Shown here: one piece after another, positions 44,951 through 61,882 of the stretch | Position numbering within the stretch: the stretch's first letter is position 1 | Layout: each line of letters starts with the position of its first letter | Notes under the pieces: generated by a model | What the model was told of the DNA's origin: nothing | What the model saw: only the letters and a program-made list of their open reading frames with translations | The model's database searches: none | Made by a program: the position numbers and the translations under genes | From: Symbiodinium natans | Taxonomy: Eukaryota; Sar; Dinophyceae; Suessiales; Symbiodiniaceae | Assembly (NCBI GenBank): GCA_905221605.1 | Contig: CAJNDS010002334.1 | Location: 122,501-186,500, forward strand | DNA length: 64,000 bases | Reading direction: 5' to 3'

Positions 44951-47900
44951 ACAATCTCCGCGTCAGCACGATTTTCCGGAGGCGCGGCGGCTTCCGCCAA
45001 CCCTACCCCGCCTGTCAGGGCCTATCAAACATGTTAACATTACTTAATACTAGCTGAAAAGTACCTCACACCATATCATGCCATCACGACATCCATCCAT
45101 GCATGAACGATAACGACAACTTTCTCGAAGACCACGTTCGCTGAAAAACCCTTCGCCGCACGCGCTCGGGAAAAGCCGACCTTCAAACAAGACCCCCCCC
45201 CCCCCTTACCCTCCCGATAAAGCGAAAACCCCTGATTCCGCGACGTCACAGTTTCCACGGAGTTTCGGGGGTAGATCCTAAGTAAGTAAGCCCTTAACAG
45301 GCTTGTGTGAACCACCCCGCCGCCCTGCCAGTTGGAAGTCACTTTGCGCCCAGCTGCCACGCAGCTTCCCTCATCGGCTTTGGGGCGTGGCACCATGGCC
45401 TTCGAGAAGGACGCGCTTTTTGAGGGCTAAGGGCACACTGCTGGCGGTCGCAGCCTTAGCGAAGTGAGAACAAAAACAGATCGAATGTAAAACGGTCACA
45501 TGTGTACTTAGTCGAAAAGAACAGGATGTCGCCACCCAGCCTAGGCCAGAAAGTGTCAATTGTGGCCCAAATGGTTCAAAGTGTTCAAAGCGTTCAAGCA
45601 GTTCAAGGCATATTGCCGTTCGGACAGGCCCAGGCGGTAAAGGCGCGGCGCATTTCGGGCTTCCTCTCTGAGGAGGAGGCTGGGAGTTCTGGATTTGCGA
45701 GAGATGGCATGTAGTGCCCCTCGTAGCGATGCTGTGTACCCAAGTCAAAAAACTTCAATCGTGCTTTCTATTTTACAGGAGGCCTCCCGCTGACCCACGG
45801 GGTAACTTCAGGAAATAGCTTCTGAAGATGGAAGCTTGCGTGCTCTCAGTTCGCTCTCCTGCCACATTTCTGTTGAGCAAATAGAAGCTCTCGCCAAAAC
45901 TATGTTCAGAACAGTATGTTGGTTTCGATCGCACGCTGTGTTCACGTCTCACGTCCGGCAGATCGTGTTGAGGTGCCAGACCTGCGTGTCTGTACTGTAA
46001 CGGTGAAGAACAAAACATCACATCTCAGGAAGGGAAAGGACAGTGTGTTTTTTTTGTGCACGCTCATCTTGTGCTGACCGACTGCCACCTCGGCAGCATG
46101 CAGGTATGCAAAAATGTGGCTTTGCGATGCGACAGTCAGCAAACAGTCGCAGGTCCAGCACTTGGAGCGCGCGGTGCTGGAGATGCGCCGCGTGGAGTGA
46201 AAAGTCGTAAGGGCTAGGGAGGGGACCGTTTCACGGCTTCGGTTGAGACTCTCAGGATACTTAAACACAGTTTCACACATCCAGAACCTTGATGCATCCA
46301 TACACCTCCTGACAGCCCTAAACCCCTTTAAACTCTCAACCGAAACCCCTTTACACCCTAAACATCCCTAAACCCTAAACCCAAACCACCCTTGTCGCGC
46401 TCGAGGCGGCGTCTGTGGACTGCAGGCCAAAACCCGCCGCGGTGAGCTGCGGTCGCCGGTCGGCGCCGCGCGCCCCGTCTCTCCCTGAAAGGTGTGGCGC
46501 CCCTTATATCACGCCCATGGGGCTTAAGACGGTTTAGGCCAAGGGTCCAAAGAGGGCAATGGGATTGAAGCGGTTTGGGAGTTTAGGGACCCTTAAGCAT
46601 CCCGGAGCATCCTTGAGAACAAAGGGATCATGATGGTTATAGGGCATCTCGGAGTTTCCTGGAGGAATGGGGAATCGGATCGTTTGAGTTTGTGATGCGA
46701 CCGGCGAGTCCCAGCAGTCCAAACCAGGTCCAAACCCTGTTGGGCTTAAGGTGGACCACCACCTTCCTGCATACGAATGGCGAGTTCCAGTCCCGAGAAC
46801 CTGGGTTGGTGGCCAGGATCGGCCCGTCGGCCCTTCGGGCTTTAAGTTGGCAGTTTCTGTGTTATCAGTGTAGAGGTCGTTTTCGAGCTTTAGCGTCTAC
46901 AGGTTTTGGTGTTTGTGGTTTACACGAATTTGTTCGAGGGGTTCTTGCGCGGAAGGTTGAGAGTGTAGAGTTTGGTCTGAGCCAGTTGGCCATGTGGCGA
47001 TCCGTGGCAGGATCCGTTCCCTGGCAGCTCGCGTGAACCGGGAGGAGCAGTGGGCCATGCCAGTGGAGGAGGGGAGCCTAAGGTGCATTGAGCACCACGA
47101 GTACCTGGAGGGAGGAGGCGGGGGAAACTGACAATCACACAAAGCAGCGGCCAAGGTCCTAAGCTGCCCAAAAAACTCCCAAAAACAGCTGTGTGGGCCC
47201 TGTAGGTCTTGCTGACCACCACCATCGAGACACCGGCTCCCTTGTGACGATTGACCTCATGCTCAGCGAAGCTGTGCTCTAAACTCTTAACTCTAAGCCT
47301 GGAAAGCCTGCGGCGCTCTTTGAACTTATGCCACTCTGCCCTGACACATCATGGAATGAACTGAGCACGGAGCCGCGCAATGAGAAGACCCGCTACACTG
47401 CGTACAAGCCGAAGCAATCCGAACTCCAATAGACTCCTCAAACATAAATCTATATACCAAGCACGAGGAAAAAAAGAAGAGAAACCCTGAGCCCCAAGGA
47501 AGCAAGCTCTGGCGGCGAGTTCTGCACCCTGGAGGCAGATGGTGTGCTGAGGCCTGGGTTTTCGAGTGCCCGCCACGACTTCGGGCAAGCCCCTAAACTT
47601 AGGCCGAAACCCCGAAAGCTCTTGCAGCCCTCAAGTGAAGAAAGCTAGCTTCTGACCCCAATTTTGCAGTGTGATAATTCCAAACAGCTAATGGGCTTGC
47701 ATTGTTGGGTGCCCACCATCCCTCCCTGAACCCGCAACGACAACAACGACGCGATGACCGTCTCGTAGGCCATTGCACTTTCGCCTTTTTATCTTTCAGA
47801 TAGGCGGCCGTAGGCCCTGCAAATGTCCGTGCCCCAAATCTCCAAAAGCTATATATATCCAAAAGCTATATATATATATATATCCGTCAGGGAGCACGAG

Positions 47901-49009
47901 TTCCATCGGGGCGATGCCATCGTGTTCCCCTCCCACAAGCCGCGTCTAGGCTGTTTTTTCTTTTCATTTTTTTTCATTTCTTGTGGGGGTGCTTAGGGAT
48001 TAGGCTGCAGGGTTGGCGTTTGGGGCTTGGGGTTCAATTAGGGGTTTCATGTTGCGTGTCGGCAGCCATGAAAGACAGTCTGGGGTTGCGGGTTGGGGGA
48101 TGTTGGGGGTCTTTTCAGTGGTCTTTCGCTGGTCTGGCACTGCCGAGGCATAGCGTGGCCCAGATCACAGGAGGTCGTCGATCTGTATCCTGGCTGCAAG
48201 GCCTTTTGTGTCAACCCCAAGAATAGGGAGTTGCGTTGACAACGGATTGCACCCAAACTGCAAGGTCCTGATCGTGGAGATTTGGCACTCGCCTGAGCGT
48301 CTCACATTTCCGGAGATTTCGTGCAGCATCGAATCACCGTCATGTTGGCTCACCTCAGGCCCCACCTCTGGCCAGAAAGGTTTTAGTGAACTGACCATGC
48401 CTTTACCACCCCAAGACCCCAGAAAGCTTGTGCCGATGCGATGGGCTTACCCCCCCCCCCCAAACCAACAAGAAAGCAAAGAAGCACCTTTAACGTGCCC
48501 CATACCAAGAACGCCCGACGAGTCAGGTAGATGGATGAAGGTTGATAAGCACTTAAACCTTGGAGCCCTCGACGCCCCCCAAGTTTAACCCCCCCCCCCC
48601 TCACCCCTAAAAGACTAAACCCTAGACTCCAAACCCTCAACCCCCAAACTTCCCAAACCCGAAACCCAAAACCCGAAACCAATCTCCAGGCCGGGCCTCC
48701 CTCGGCATTGCGCCCACCGCTGCGTTGGGGACCCGGACGCCGCGTGCAGCTTCGGTACCCCGCATGCAAGCTTGGCTCGGCATTCAGGGTTTGGGGTTGT
48801 GGTGTTCAAGGCTTGGGGGCTTTTTGCGGGCTTTGTGCATTTGGGTTCGGGATTGGGGTAAAGGGCCTGAGATCTTTGCAACTCATCTGCAACGTGCCAA
48901 GGGCTTGTGCAAACACTAGATGGGGTCCAAGTCATCTCCGGGCTGTTGGTGTTCGTGATCGTGCCGAATGGCAAGCCCACTGCGCTTCCAAGCAGCGTGT
49001 GATTGCCTG
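44951..49009. other. Host DNA, no gene recognised
   Basis: Holds CCCTAAA-like strings (46313-46387 and 48600-48690), poly-C runs (for example 45192-45205) and a (TA)n tract at 47849-47883 whose flank CCAAAAGCTATATATAT occurs twice. No convincing exon. Confidence 0.45.
47849..47883. repeat. (TA)n tract with duplicated flank
   Basis: Two adjacent AAAAGCTATATATAT units, the second extended by more TA pairs. Confidence 0.9.
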
Positions 49010-49206
49010 AGGTGTCATGGACAGTGCGAAAGAGAACATGAGATACCTCTTCGCGAGGTAGTACGGCACCTGCAGACGCAACCTGTCCCGCGGCATCCTG
49101 CTTTTTGGCTCTGCGGGCTGCGCAAGTGCCGTGCCTCGTCTGCGGAGAAGGGCCACTACAAGATCATTCATGGGCATTCATGGGCCCATCGTGCCCGGCC
49201 ACCAAG
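49010..49206 (+). CDS. Weak candidate host exon
   Basis: Open frame with REVVRHLQTQPVPRHPAFW and CGLRKC, ending at a CCAAG/GTAATG donor-like site. No family recognised. Confidence 0.17.
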
Positions 49207-50243
49207 GTAATGGCAAAGCTCATCACTTTGAGGTGGGATATTCTGTAAGACCTTGTCCAGCCGAGGCTTCGTGCGCATCCTCTGGTGGACGTGAAGTCCA
49301 AGTACATGAGCCACAGAAAGCTGCAGATAGCCGTGGCTTAGACCATCTTAGACCAGGAGTTCGGAGGCAAAGCACTCCTCTGTAGTGCCTACCCTGTGCA
49401 CTATGCTGCACTATCCTGCAAAGCCGCAAGCAGCTCTGCAGTGCATCAAAACAGATGGATTCTTTCTTCCCTTGGGAGTATGCAGGAAGACTCGCTGAGG
49501 GTGCATTGAATGAACAAGACACTCTTCAGGGCATGGTGACGCTGCGCGAGGCACTTTCGGGAGCAACGCGCACTCACATATGTGCTCAATGCGGTCAATG
49601 CTGTGTCATGCTTGCCAGGGTGAGCTCGAAAGCATCTCAAGCATTGTGTGGGACACTTAGTTTCTCAGAGAATCCAGCGTGATACTTCCCACGGAAAAGT
49701 AGGCCCTGCGCTTGGACCAAGAAGTCCTCAGCCACGCAGTCTCAGTGCAGCAGTCGAACAGTTTGAAGTCAAAGTTCACAGCGTTTCTGAGGCCAACGGG
49801 ACCCGAGGAGCAGGAGGGCATGGAGGCGTCTGTGGCCTGGGGGTATGTTTTTTGAGGGAGGCCCCTCGTCTCGTATGGGATGGCTTGTGGGCCCAAGGAG
49901 AGCTGCAGCAATGTAGGAACACGGAACCCCAGAGAAACGTCTGGTAAAGAAGCCGCTGTTCTGAGAGTGCGTTGTGGTTGACCGATTTGCCATACGAGGG
50001 TCGTGAAAACAAAATGAACGAGAAAGTGGGTTTCGGCTGACTGCTTCGCCCCGAGCTGCTCTGCCAGGACCCGTCGGCCCAGCCTTGGCAGAATCGCTGG
50101 CGTCGGCAATCGTCTCCTCAGGTATCACATTGCTTCGAGCAGCATTGTAGACTTTGGGTGGCTTGGGAACTTTAAGATTTAGGCCTCGGAACCCGTACGA
50201 CTGACGCCGGCGTCAACAGTTTAACTTGAATGTGGCATCAACA

Positions 50244-54069
<3,826 letters not shown>

Positions 54070-54132
54070 GGCTTCATAGGCTTCATAGGCTTCATAGGCT
54101 TCATAGGCTTCATAGGCTTCATAGGCTTCATA
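54070..54132. repeat. GGCTTCATA x7 tandem repeat
   Basis: Seven perfect 9-bp units. A run of Phe-Ile-Gly in one frame is an artefact. Confidence 0.97.
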
Positions 54133-56012
54133 GGGTTTATCGGCTTATCGTATGGTAAATCTTTGAAGTCTTTCGAACCCAGAGCCCCTGCTGCGAAACG
54201 CCAAGCTGCACAGCAACTTGCAACCCAAGCCGGAGTGGGGGGATCGGAGGATCCACGGCCTCCCTGCGCACCCGAATTCAGCAGCGGCAGCTGGCCATGC
54301 AGGTGTGGGCATTGGGGTTGCGGGCTTGAACGTCAGCTTTCAGCCTTGGGGTGTCCGAATGTCCTGTACGCCTGAAGGGATTGAGGCTCCTAGACACGTC
54401 ACAAATTCGAAGAGATGGACCCCGCCTCAAGTTTTTTTCGTAACCTGACTATTGAATCTACTGCAGCCAAGACTCTTCAAGTGACCTCCCCGCCCCCCCC
54501 CACCCCGGAGGATGCAGAGATCGGCCCCGGACAGGAGGCGCAGCAGCTGGGAACTGGGAGTGGCAAGGGAACCCTAAACTCTGAACCCCATTTGCCCTGC
54601 TGCAGTATGCCTTGTGGCTTAGGGTGCTGAACGTTAAGGCTTCGGACACAGCTGGCTCAGGGCGGGTGTAAAGCTGACATAACTCCACGCGTGAGCACGC
54701 CCTCTTTGACCGTCTTCATCCAAGCACCTCTCCGACCCCTCATTTCTAAAGCCCCGATGCTTTGGATCCTAAGCCTCTGTGAACTGTGAACGGGTTGATT
54801 AACATGTTCCCGGTGAAGGAAATGCAGCCTCTGTTGGTTTACAGTACCTACCGTACCTCGCAGTGGTTACATGAGGGTTTTAAGTTTTAATTTTTGAGCT
54901 GGAGGTCCAAACAAATCAAACGAAAAGGGAGAATTCCCTGCACTAGATGTGGGGCCAAGAGAGATAGCTCACCTTAAAAACCTGAACCCGAAAACCCTGA
55001 ACCCTGGAGACCATTCCAGATATCCCGGGCACAAGTGCCAGGGTCTAAGGAGGATGTCTGGCATCTGAACGTTGCGCAGTGCCCATGAAGCTTTCAGGGC
55101 AGGCCGCCGAGCCGCCCCCAATATGTGGGAAAAACGACATCTGGCATCAGGTTGCAGTAGCACACCGCCACATCGCGCAAGAAGCAACACATAAGACATC
55201 GTGATGCGGGGCATTCAAAAAAGACACCATAGATGCATGGAAACTGGGAGATTCTGTCAACAATGCGGATCTGCTGGCGACAGGGGGCTGGGGGGAGGTC
55301 CAACAATAGTTCCCAGCAGTTTTTTTGTTTCGCGGGGCTGTTCTTCCTGCCCAACCCGGAGCGTACTCCCAGGCCGCCACGATGACCTTGAATCCTGAAA
55401 GCATGCAGCCCTCGTTACACCTCCCCCCACCCCTCAGCCTCAAAGACCCTGAGCAGCATTGACCAAACCCTCTTGGCCTGCTAGTCCACCTGTGCAGGAG
55501 TTTGGACTGCCCAACCCACGCACACCGGAGTTCGGCGAGGTGCTTTCTCTCTTGAGTTTGAGTTCCTGCGTTTCAAATTCTCAAAGCCCTTTTTTACTGT
55601 AGGCTCCAACGACGCCGCGGTCTCCCGTCGCCTCGGGCACTGAAGAGAGGCGTGTTAGCCTCCGATAGCATCCGACTTCTGTCATTTGATGTCATTGGCC
55701 TTGGCTTCAGTTGCGAGTGCAAGGGCTTTAAACAGTCGAGTTACCCAACCCCAAAGCACTGGAATCAAACCTGCTGCGATCTGTCAGGCGGAGGAAGAGC
55801 CGCCGCATCACTTTTAGTGCAGGGGGCCTGGAACCTTGCAAGCAACTTCTACCAAGATGGCAAAAGGGCGGCTAGGGTCCCTCGTTTCACAGCGTGCCAA
55901 ATGCTTCGCGCGAGCCAAGTTGATCTTAAATCTTCATGGGGCCCTAGGCCCTAGCCTCGAGGGCCTAAGCCCTAAGCCCTGAACAAAAAAGCCCTGAACC
56001 CTAAGCCTTCAG
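54133..56012. other. Host DNA, no gene recognised
   Basis: Non-repetitive apart from short CCCTGAACC-type strings (54985-55010 and 55960-56010). Confidence 0.45.
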
Positions 56013-56109
56013 CCCAAAGCCGGAGACGAGGCCATGAACAGCGCCTTGGAGGAGCTGAGCGCCGACACGGAGGTCCCGGCGCAAGCGAGCATCCAGGCGG
56101 CGCAGGCCG
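56013..56109 (+). CDS. Candidate host exon
   Basis: Bounded by CCTTCAG and G/GTGAAAG. The frame PKAGDEAMNSALEELSADTE continues to the donor with GC-rich third positions. No family recognised. May belong with the exons to its right. Confidence 0.35.
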
Positions 56110-57561
56110 GTGAAAGGCAAAGTAGGCAGCATTAGGCAGCGTTCGGATTGGCGTTTTCTCTTTAAAGCGATTCTTGAAGTCGTGCCTCGGCAAAGTGCCG
56201 TGCTGTGCTTACTCGCCTTTTGCCAGAGCAGACGCTGCTTCGGCACTCTGCTCGCTCGGCGCAATCTGATCCATCCGAAGCGTGGTTTGCACACCATCTT
56301 GAAACTGAGCATGGCGGCGCACTGGGTCCCCACGGCAACCAGCCGCTCGGGAGTCATTGCCGTCAAAAGCGTGAGCGCATGCCAAGCGCTCGCATGAAGC
56401 ATGGCATCCTTCCGGCGGCATCCTTCCGGGCACTTCCGGCATGATCGAAGAAGTGGGTGTTCCTCAAAAAAAGAACCAGCGTGACAGATGGCACCTTGCT
56501 GTGGTCTGGGGTCACCAGATGAGGTTGCAAGCGTAGCGATCTGGCGGGCACGTCGACTCTCCATCTGCTGGCGTGAGTCCTGATCGCGCAACATGTAAGA
56601 CGCCAAGGCGATCCGCAAACCTCACAAAACCAAGCCGCGGCTCGCTTCTGCCTCGATGTTGCCTGGAGGGGGGGGTGTGAAGAGAGGGGTAGATGGGGTA
56701 GCGGGGGGAGCAGAAGGCAGAAGACATGGCGATGGGGTGGCAAGGCGAGCTCTTTGGAGGGCAGGGGGGTTGAGAGTCGGCGCTCCCGGATGCCGGTTGG
56801 TACCCATTCCAGGCGAGGGATTGGGGTGCCTCATGCTCTCCAGGCCTCAGCGGATGAGTGCAGCCGACTGCCTTGGGGGATTCAGGGTTCAGAGTTTAGG
56901 GTTCAGTGGGCTTTGATGTTGCTTTGAGGTTGAGGAGTTTTTTTGACTGTGCTGGGAGGAGAGCCGGAGAGCCGTTGAGCCGTTTGCAGGAACTCGTCCG
57001 AGCCATGTTCGCTGTTCCGCCGGTCGACGCCGGGACCGGGAGACTGGGCGGGGTAAAGGTGGGTTAGGGCTTTGGCTTAGGCTGAACATGAGAGTGCCGG
57101 TCGGAGACGGGCCGAACATGGAGGTAGAATCGGTTGGTGGTTGAGGCTTCATGGTTGCTGTCTGACTTGGCTGGACGCTGTGCAACCTCAGCAGCAGCAC
57201 GAGAACACGACCAGCGTGATAATTTGGGGGAGCAGTTGGCTTCCCACAGGAGCTGCCGCGGCGCCAAGCGCGGGGCCGACGGCCAAAGGCGCAGCTCGGT
57301 CGGGAAGGAGGTGCCTCTGCCGCAGTTTTGTTGTTTTGTCGCATCAGTGCACCTTGCCTCAGTTCCATGAACCCTGAAGTTGGTGATGCTGTGAGCAGGC
57401 TTGTTGGCCGCACGTGTGCGACGTGCCGTGCTATTCTAGGAAGGAACTCCAAGGATTTTGAAGCCCTCTTGCGCCGGCAGCTCCCAGTAGTGTAGTTTTG
57501 GTGCATTGCGACCTCCGTCCTCGCGAACAGCACACGACCCCACCGCACGAAATCCTGAAGA

Positions 57562-57676
57562 GTCCCATCGACAGGCCATGCTCGAGAAGGCCAAGCGTTT
57601 GGTCTCCGAGCCCAGTGCCGGTGATGATGCGCCGACCGAGGCGTCAAGTTTCGAGGATTGTTGTTTGTTGGAGCAG
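57562..57676 (+). CDS. Candidate host exon
   Basis: Frame with SHRQAMLEKAKRLVSEPSAG and an acidic end (EASSFEDCC). Acceptor after CCTGAAG, donor near GAGCAG/GGTG, both weak. Composition is helical and acidic, unrecognised. Confidence 0.3.
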
Positions 57677-57707
57677 GGTGCTACAGGGGACAGGGGTGTA
57701 GAGTCTG

Positions 57708-58050
57708 TTACGGAAACTGGTGGGTTGTAACGGGAACTATCTCCCCCAAATCGAAACAGAAACAACAGGAGGGGGTAATCGAAACGAAACAACTGCGGGA
57801 CGTAACAGAAACCAACTGCCCATACAGAGAGATGAAAGGCGGAGAAAGGATTGGGGTAGCCAGAGGGTTGAGGGGTTTAGGGTCTAGGGTTTCGGGTTTG
57901 GTTTTCCGTGGTTTCTGTTACATCTCTTTTTGGTTTCCGTCGCAGGTCCGCCCAGTTTCCGTTGCACCTGCGTATTGTCTCCAGGTTTTGGGGCGTAGTT
58001 TCCGTCACATTTTGTTTGGTTTCTGTTGCGTTTTCGAGTTGGTTTCCGAT
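57708..58050. repeat. Second fold-back array: GTAACGGAAAC then GTTTCYGTTRC
   Basis: 57708-57812 has repeated GTAACNGAAAC or CGAAAC forms; 57895-58050 has the inverse forms (GGTTTCTGTTAC, GGTTTCCGTCGC, AGTTTCCGTTGC and others). Same design as 42182-42790 with a different motif. Confidence 0.75.
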
Positions 58051-58255
58051 ACACCCCTTACCCGGGGGGTTCATGAGTTCGTGGTCGTGTTCCTTTTGGA
58101 GCCCAAAGCCCCTCCAGGACTCGCGGAGGGAGTCGCTGGCGAAGGAGCTTCCTTTCATTGCTACCCCCGGCAGGCAGGGCCCCCGCTCCCCTCCCATACA
58201 TCCATAAGCCATGAAGGCCGTAAACCGAATCTCTCACAGCCACTGCCACCTTCAG

Positions 58256-58350
58256 GTTTCGAGAACGCGATGGGCAGCGCGGAGTCTTCGAGGATGCGTG
58301 GTCCACGCTTGCACCGCGAAAGAGCAGCCGACTTCCCCAGCTTACTCTCG
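58256..58350 (+). CDS. Candidate host exon
   Basis: After a CTTCAG acceptor, the frame RFRERDGQRGVFEDAWSTLA runs to a GTG donor-like site near 58350. Codons are GC-ending; unrecognised. Confidence 0.28.
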
Positions 58351-59942
58351 TGTGCTTGCCTGTTTGCCATTGAGGCCCGATGGCCACTCAAACGAATCGC
58401 CTAGGTCCCAGCCGCCGCCGCCTGCCACCCCCGCCGTCGCAGCCGCCACCCTAAGGACGAGTCCGGGCGGTTTGCGGGTCTGCGGGTTGAGGGTGTTTCT
58501 TGGTCCACGGTGCTGTCGCGGCCTTCCAATCAGACTTGCAGCGAAGATGCCAGGCATGCGAGCCAAGACCGTTGATCGAGTGAGAGGGGTCTCACCGCTG
58601 AGCTGTAGGCTTCCAGTTGTGCTCGAAGACAATGCAGTATAAGTAGGTCCCCTTGCTGGAGCCTGTGACTTGACTCTCTGGCTGAAAGCAGGTTGAAAGC
58701 TTCGGTCAAGTTCCCAACCTCGCCGAAGTTGTGTTATGCTGTTTTGGCGACTTTTGTCCTTCCGCCGAAGAGTCGAGTTATGGGCTCACAGGCATTCAGA
58801 ACACATTCAGAAGGCATCTGGCCTTGTCCGCGGAGTCTTGACTAGATCGGAGCCCGCTTTCACGAGAGCATCCCTTGTACTTGGAGATTGCAAACCAATG
58901 CCTACTGGCATGGATTCTAGTTGATTCTCTGTAAAAGGCCAGCGGCCCTCGTGATTAGGATCCACACGTCTGTCACGCAGAGCCGGCCCGCCTCATTCTG
59001 CTTGCAATGCCTCTTCAACGTCTGACCTTTCACTATTCGTTCTACGTTGGGTTACCTGTCTTCCTGGTTTTACTTCAGAAGTGCGCGTGGCTGGCGCGTG
59101 CAGTGCCTTGTCTGTTGCGCCTTTGAACCCCAGCGACCCTAAGCCCCTAAGCCCTTAACGCCCAGGTTGCAACCCTACAAAACCCTACATAGCCTATCAT
59201 AGGCTGTACCGAGACCTCAACCTCAGTAACTGGTTGAGCAGGGCCCATGCAGGCCAACCGACAAGAGCCACTCGGCCAATGTCAAATTCCAAGCGTTGCT
59301 GTGTCCATCAGCAGCTGCCGTAACTGCTGCACGCAAAGATCCCGAAACGAGAAAACCCCTTGCTGCGCTCAACTCCCCACTGTACCGTACCATTCCGTTG
59401 CTGAAGGATGCTGAGAGGAACCCCTTTCATGGAAAAGCCATGCGCGCTCGGAGAGAGCGGCTCCTGCAATGCCTAGCCGGTCGAACGCCAAGCTGCAGTG
59501 CACGACAAAAAGGAGGTCTTGTGTTTGAGGATTCTAGGAACCCTAGAATGCCCCATAACCTTCAACCCTGAATCGCACACGTGTGCTGCACTTGACACAC
59601 TTTCAACCCTGCAGCCGAAGAACCTCAGCCGAGGTAAGGAGCTTGCTTCGGAGGCCAAGCTCGTGAGCATCACAGACAGCCGGGAGGCTCTGCCATGCTC
59701 TGCCATGGCCCCCAACTCCCGAAAAATTCCTCTGTTGGATTGGATTGCCGTGCTTCGTGCTTTTGTTGTCGCCTTGGCAGGACATCCCCGTGCTTCCAGC
59801 CCCAGTGGAGTCCAGGAGGAGCCGTTGCGAATCGTTTTTGGGGGGGAAGCCTGAGCCCTAAGCCCTCAAACCGAAAAGCTGGTGTGGGACAGTTTGGGGA
59901 TGGTTGGGGTCCAGGAAAGCTGAACCCGGAACCCATGTGCAG

Positions 59943-60029
59943 GCGCACCGTCGTAGCGCGCGAGTTTCTGCCGCCGCCAACCGACACACAGCTCGAGGAC
60001 GGACCTCCCTTCAGGCCTAGGGCCAGCAG
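59943..60029 (+). CDS. Candidate host exon with good splice sites
   Basis: GTGCAG/GCGC at the left and AGCAG/GTTTCAG at the right. The frame reads RRTVVAREFLPPPTDTQLED and on to the donor. No family recognised. Confidence 0.33.
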
Positions 60030-60612
60030 GTTTCAGGCCCCGGTACTGCCCAACAAAATGACAGCCCAGAAAAGCACCACACAGCACCAAACCCCCACAA
60101 GCCCAGGACCCTTCGCTTAACCAGAAGTCCCGTGAGGCAGAGGTGCAGAAGGCCCAGGCTTTTTTTTGCAGGTGTTGTAGAAGGGCGGGAAGGCGCAGCA
60201 TTCAATTAATATTCTTCGTGGGGACTAGCAGCTAGCAGTTGTCTCTGGCGCAGTATGCATTTTCAACACAGTGATCAAGAAGGATCTCTCAAAGCTCCCC
60301 AAAATGGCATGGCTTGGTGCATGGGGGAGGTGCCTTCGGAGCAGCCAGCAAGGCGTCCTAGCCAGGACGAGACTTGGGCTCACGTTTAAATCGTGTAAAG
60401 GACTGAAAGAGTTTAATGGGTTTTGGTGGTTGAAGGGGCTGAAAGAAGGGTTTAAGGTGTTAGGCTTTATGGGAGCGTTCAGGTTTAAGTTTCTAGGATT
60501 TTCGAGGTATAGGGTTCAGGGGGTTCGGGTGTCAGGATGCAGGGCCTACGTTCCAGCTGGAGTCTCCGACCTTTGCAACAACACCAGCCCATGAGTCAGC
60601 TTTTGCTCGTAG

Positions 60613-60780
60613 GAGGAGAAGCCGCCAAGGGTGGACCCCATGCCAGACAAGCCAGCAGAGGAGGACAGTGAGGATCGGAAGCTGTCGGAATCTTCCGTGT
60701 GCTTGCAACTCGCCGTTGTGGAAGGAGCATTCGGCTGCGAGTGGCTGAATCTGCATGGGATCGGGGTTGACTTTGCAAGG
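60613..60780 (+). CDS. Candidate host exon
   Basis: After TCGTAG, the frame EEKPPRVDPMPDKPAEEDSE is followed by a hydrophobic stretch (CLQLAVVEGAFGCEWLNL). The right edge is uncertain; the frame stops at 60833. Confidence 0.32.
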
Positions 60781-61105
60781 AGCACTTGGTCTTACCCGAG
60801 CCGACAGATGCGAACGCTCCTGTGGAGGACGTGAAGGCGCTGAAACAAGGGATGATAAGTGATGATCAAGGAAGACTTCAACAAAGGCTGAGCTCCTTTT
60901 ATGAGAACATGCTGCAGGCTCGTAGCCCGAAGTCCTAAGCCCCATACGGTCAAGGCGGTCGGGTTTGTGAGTCTAGGCCTTGCGTGGCTGTTGAGAATGA
61001 TAGTGACCCCACCTACGGGAGAGGTCTCCCCCATCAGGCCGTTGTATGCGGCTCCGATGTGTCGTCTTGCAGTCGGCACCTAGCACATAGGCGAATTCGT
61101 CCGGA

Positions 61106-61582
61106 ATGCCTTCGTTTTGTTTCAGTGATGCCTCAACCGATTTTGAGGGGCGCAGGCGAAGGAAAGCTCTGGTGTTGTGTCGTCTGTCGTTTCGGAGTTT
61201 GGCGCAGCAACGGGAGATTAGGACAGAAGAGGCAATTGCGAGGCGCGGGCAATTGCTGTTGTGGGTTCGTGCTGGACTGTGTTCATGCCAGGACCGGTCA
61301 CTACGAGATCTCCCGCCACCGGAGCTCCCGAAACAGCCGATTCCCGCCGAGGCTACCCTGAGGGACGTCAGGTTGTCAGCTTGCCAGCAGCTTTTCCACG
61401 ACGCAGCCGCAACGCTCCAGGACCGTGCTTCCCATCGTTCCGATTCCCCGCGCAATCGCGTGCGTGTCAAGAGTTTGCAGCCCAAGAGTGCTCAAGAGAG
61501 CTTCGGCGTCCGGGTCAGAGGGACAGCGGCAATCCAAGCCTGTCCAAATCGGTCCAAGCCAAGGTCGATCGAGCTTCCCTGA
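61106..61582 (+). CDS. Longest protein-like open frame of the host part
   Basis: 158 codons with protein-like segments (LAQQREIRTEEAIARRGQLL, then ACQQLFHDAAATLQDR). No recognised domain. A minus-strand frame of similar length overlaps, so the call is weak. Confidence 0.25.
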   Translation: MPSFCFSDASTDFEGRRRRKALVLCRLSFRSLAQQREIRTEEAIARRGQLLLWVRAGLCSCQDRSLRDLPPPELPKQPIPAEATLRDVRLSACQQLFHDAAATLQDRASHRSDSPRNRVRVKSLQPKSAQESFGVRVRGTAAIQACPNRSKPRSIELP

Positions 61583-61735
61583 GGCACGCGGTGCTCTCAT
61601 TTCTCCAGCTCGAAAGTCGCCGGCAAGTTCCAGTCATTTCAATTTCATGAGTCTTCAGTGAAGTGGCTTAGCAGTGGCTTAGCAGTTAACTGTGCTTCCA
61701 CTTGTAGCCCGCTACTGCGTCATCTTAGGTTGCAG

Positions 61736-61882
61736 TGTATGGCCTGAGCCTGCCGAACACCAAAGCCTACCAGGCCCTCGCAAATCAGATCTGCCAGGGA
61801 CAGCAGAGGCCGATCCGCGCCGATGGTCTGCAGGAGTTATTGCAGGCTCAAGCCCCAGCTTCGAGTGTGACGAGTCTTACAG
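61736..61882 (+). CDS. Candidate host exon
   Basis: GTTGCAG acceptor, TTACAG/GTTC donor-like edge, and a convincing frame (YGLSLPNTKAYQALANQICQ, then RPIRADGLQELLQAQ). The helical, Gln-rich character resembles repeat-type helical proteins, but no family can be named. Confidence 0.38.

Noticed and set aside
56001-56618. 205-codon minus-strand ORF
   Set aside because: Composition is uneven, and a better exon candidate with splice borders lies on the plus strand at its left edge. No family similarity seen.
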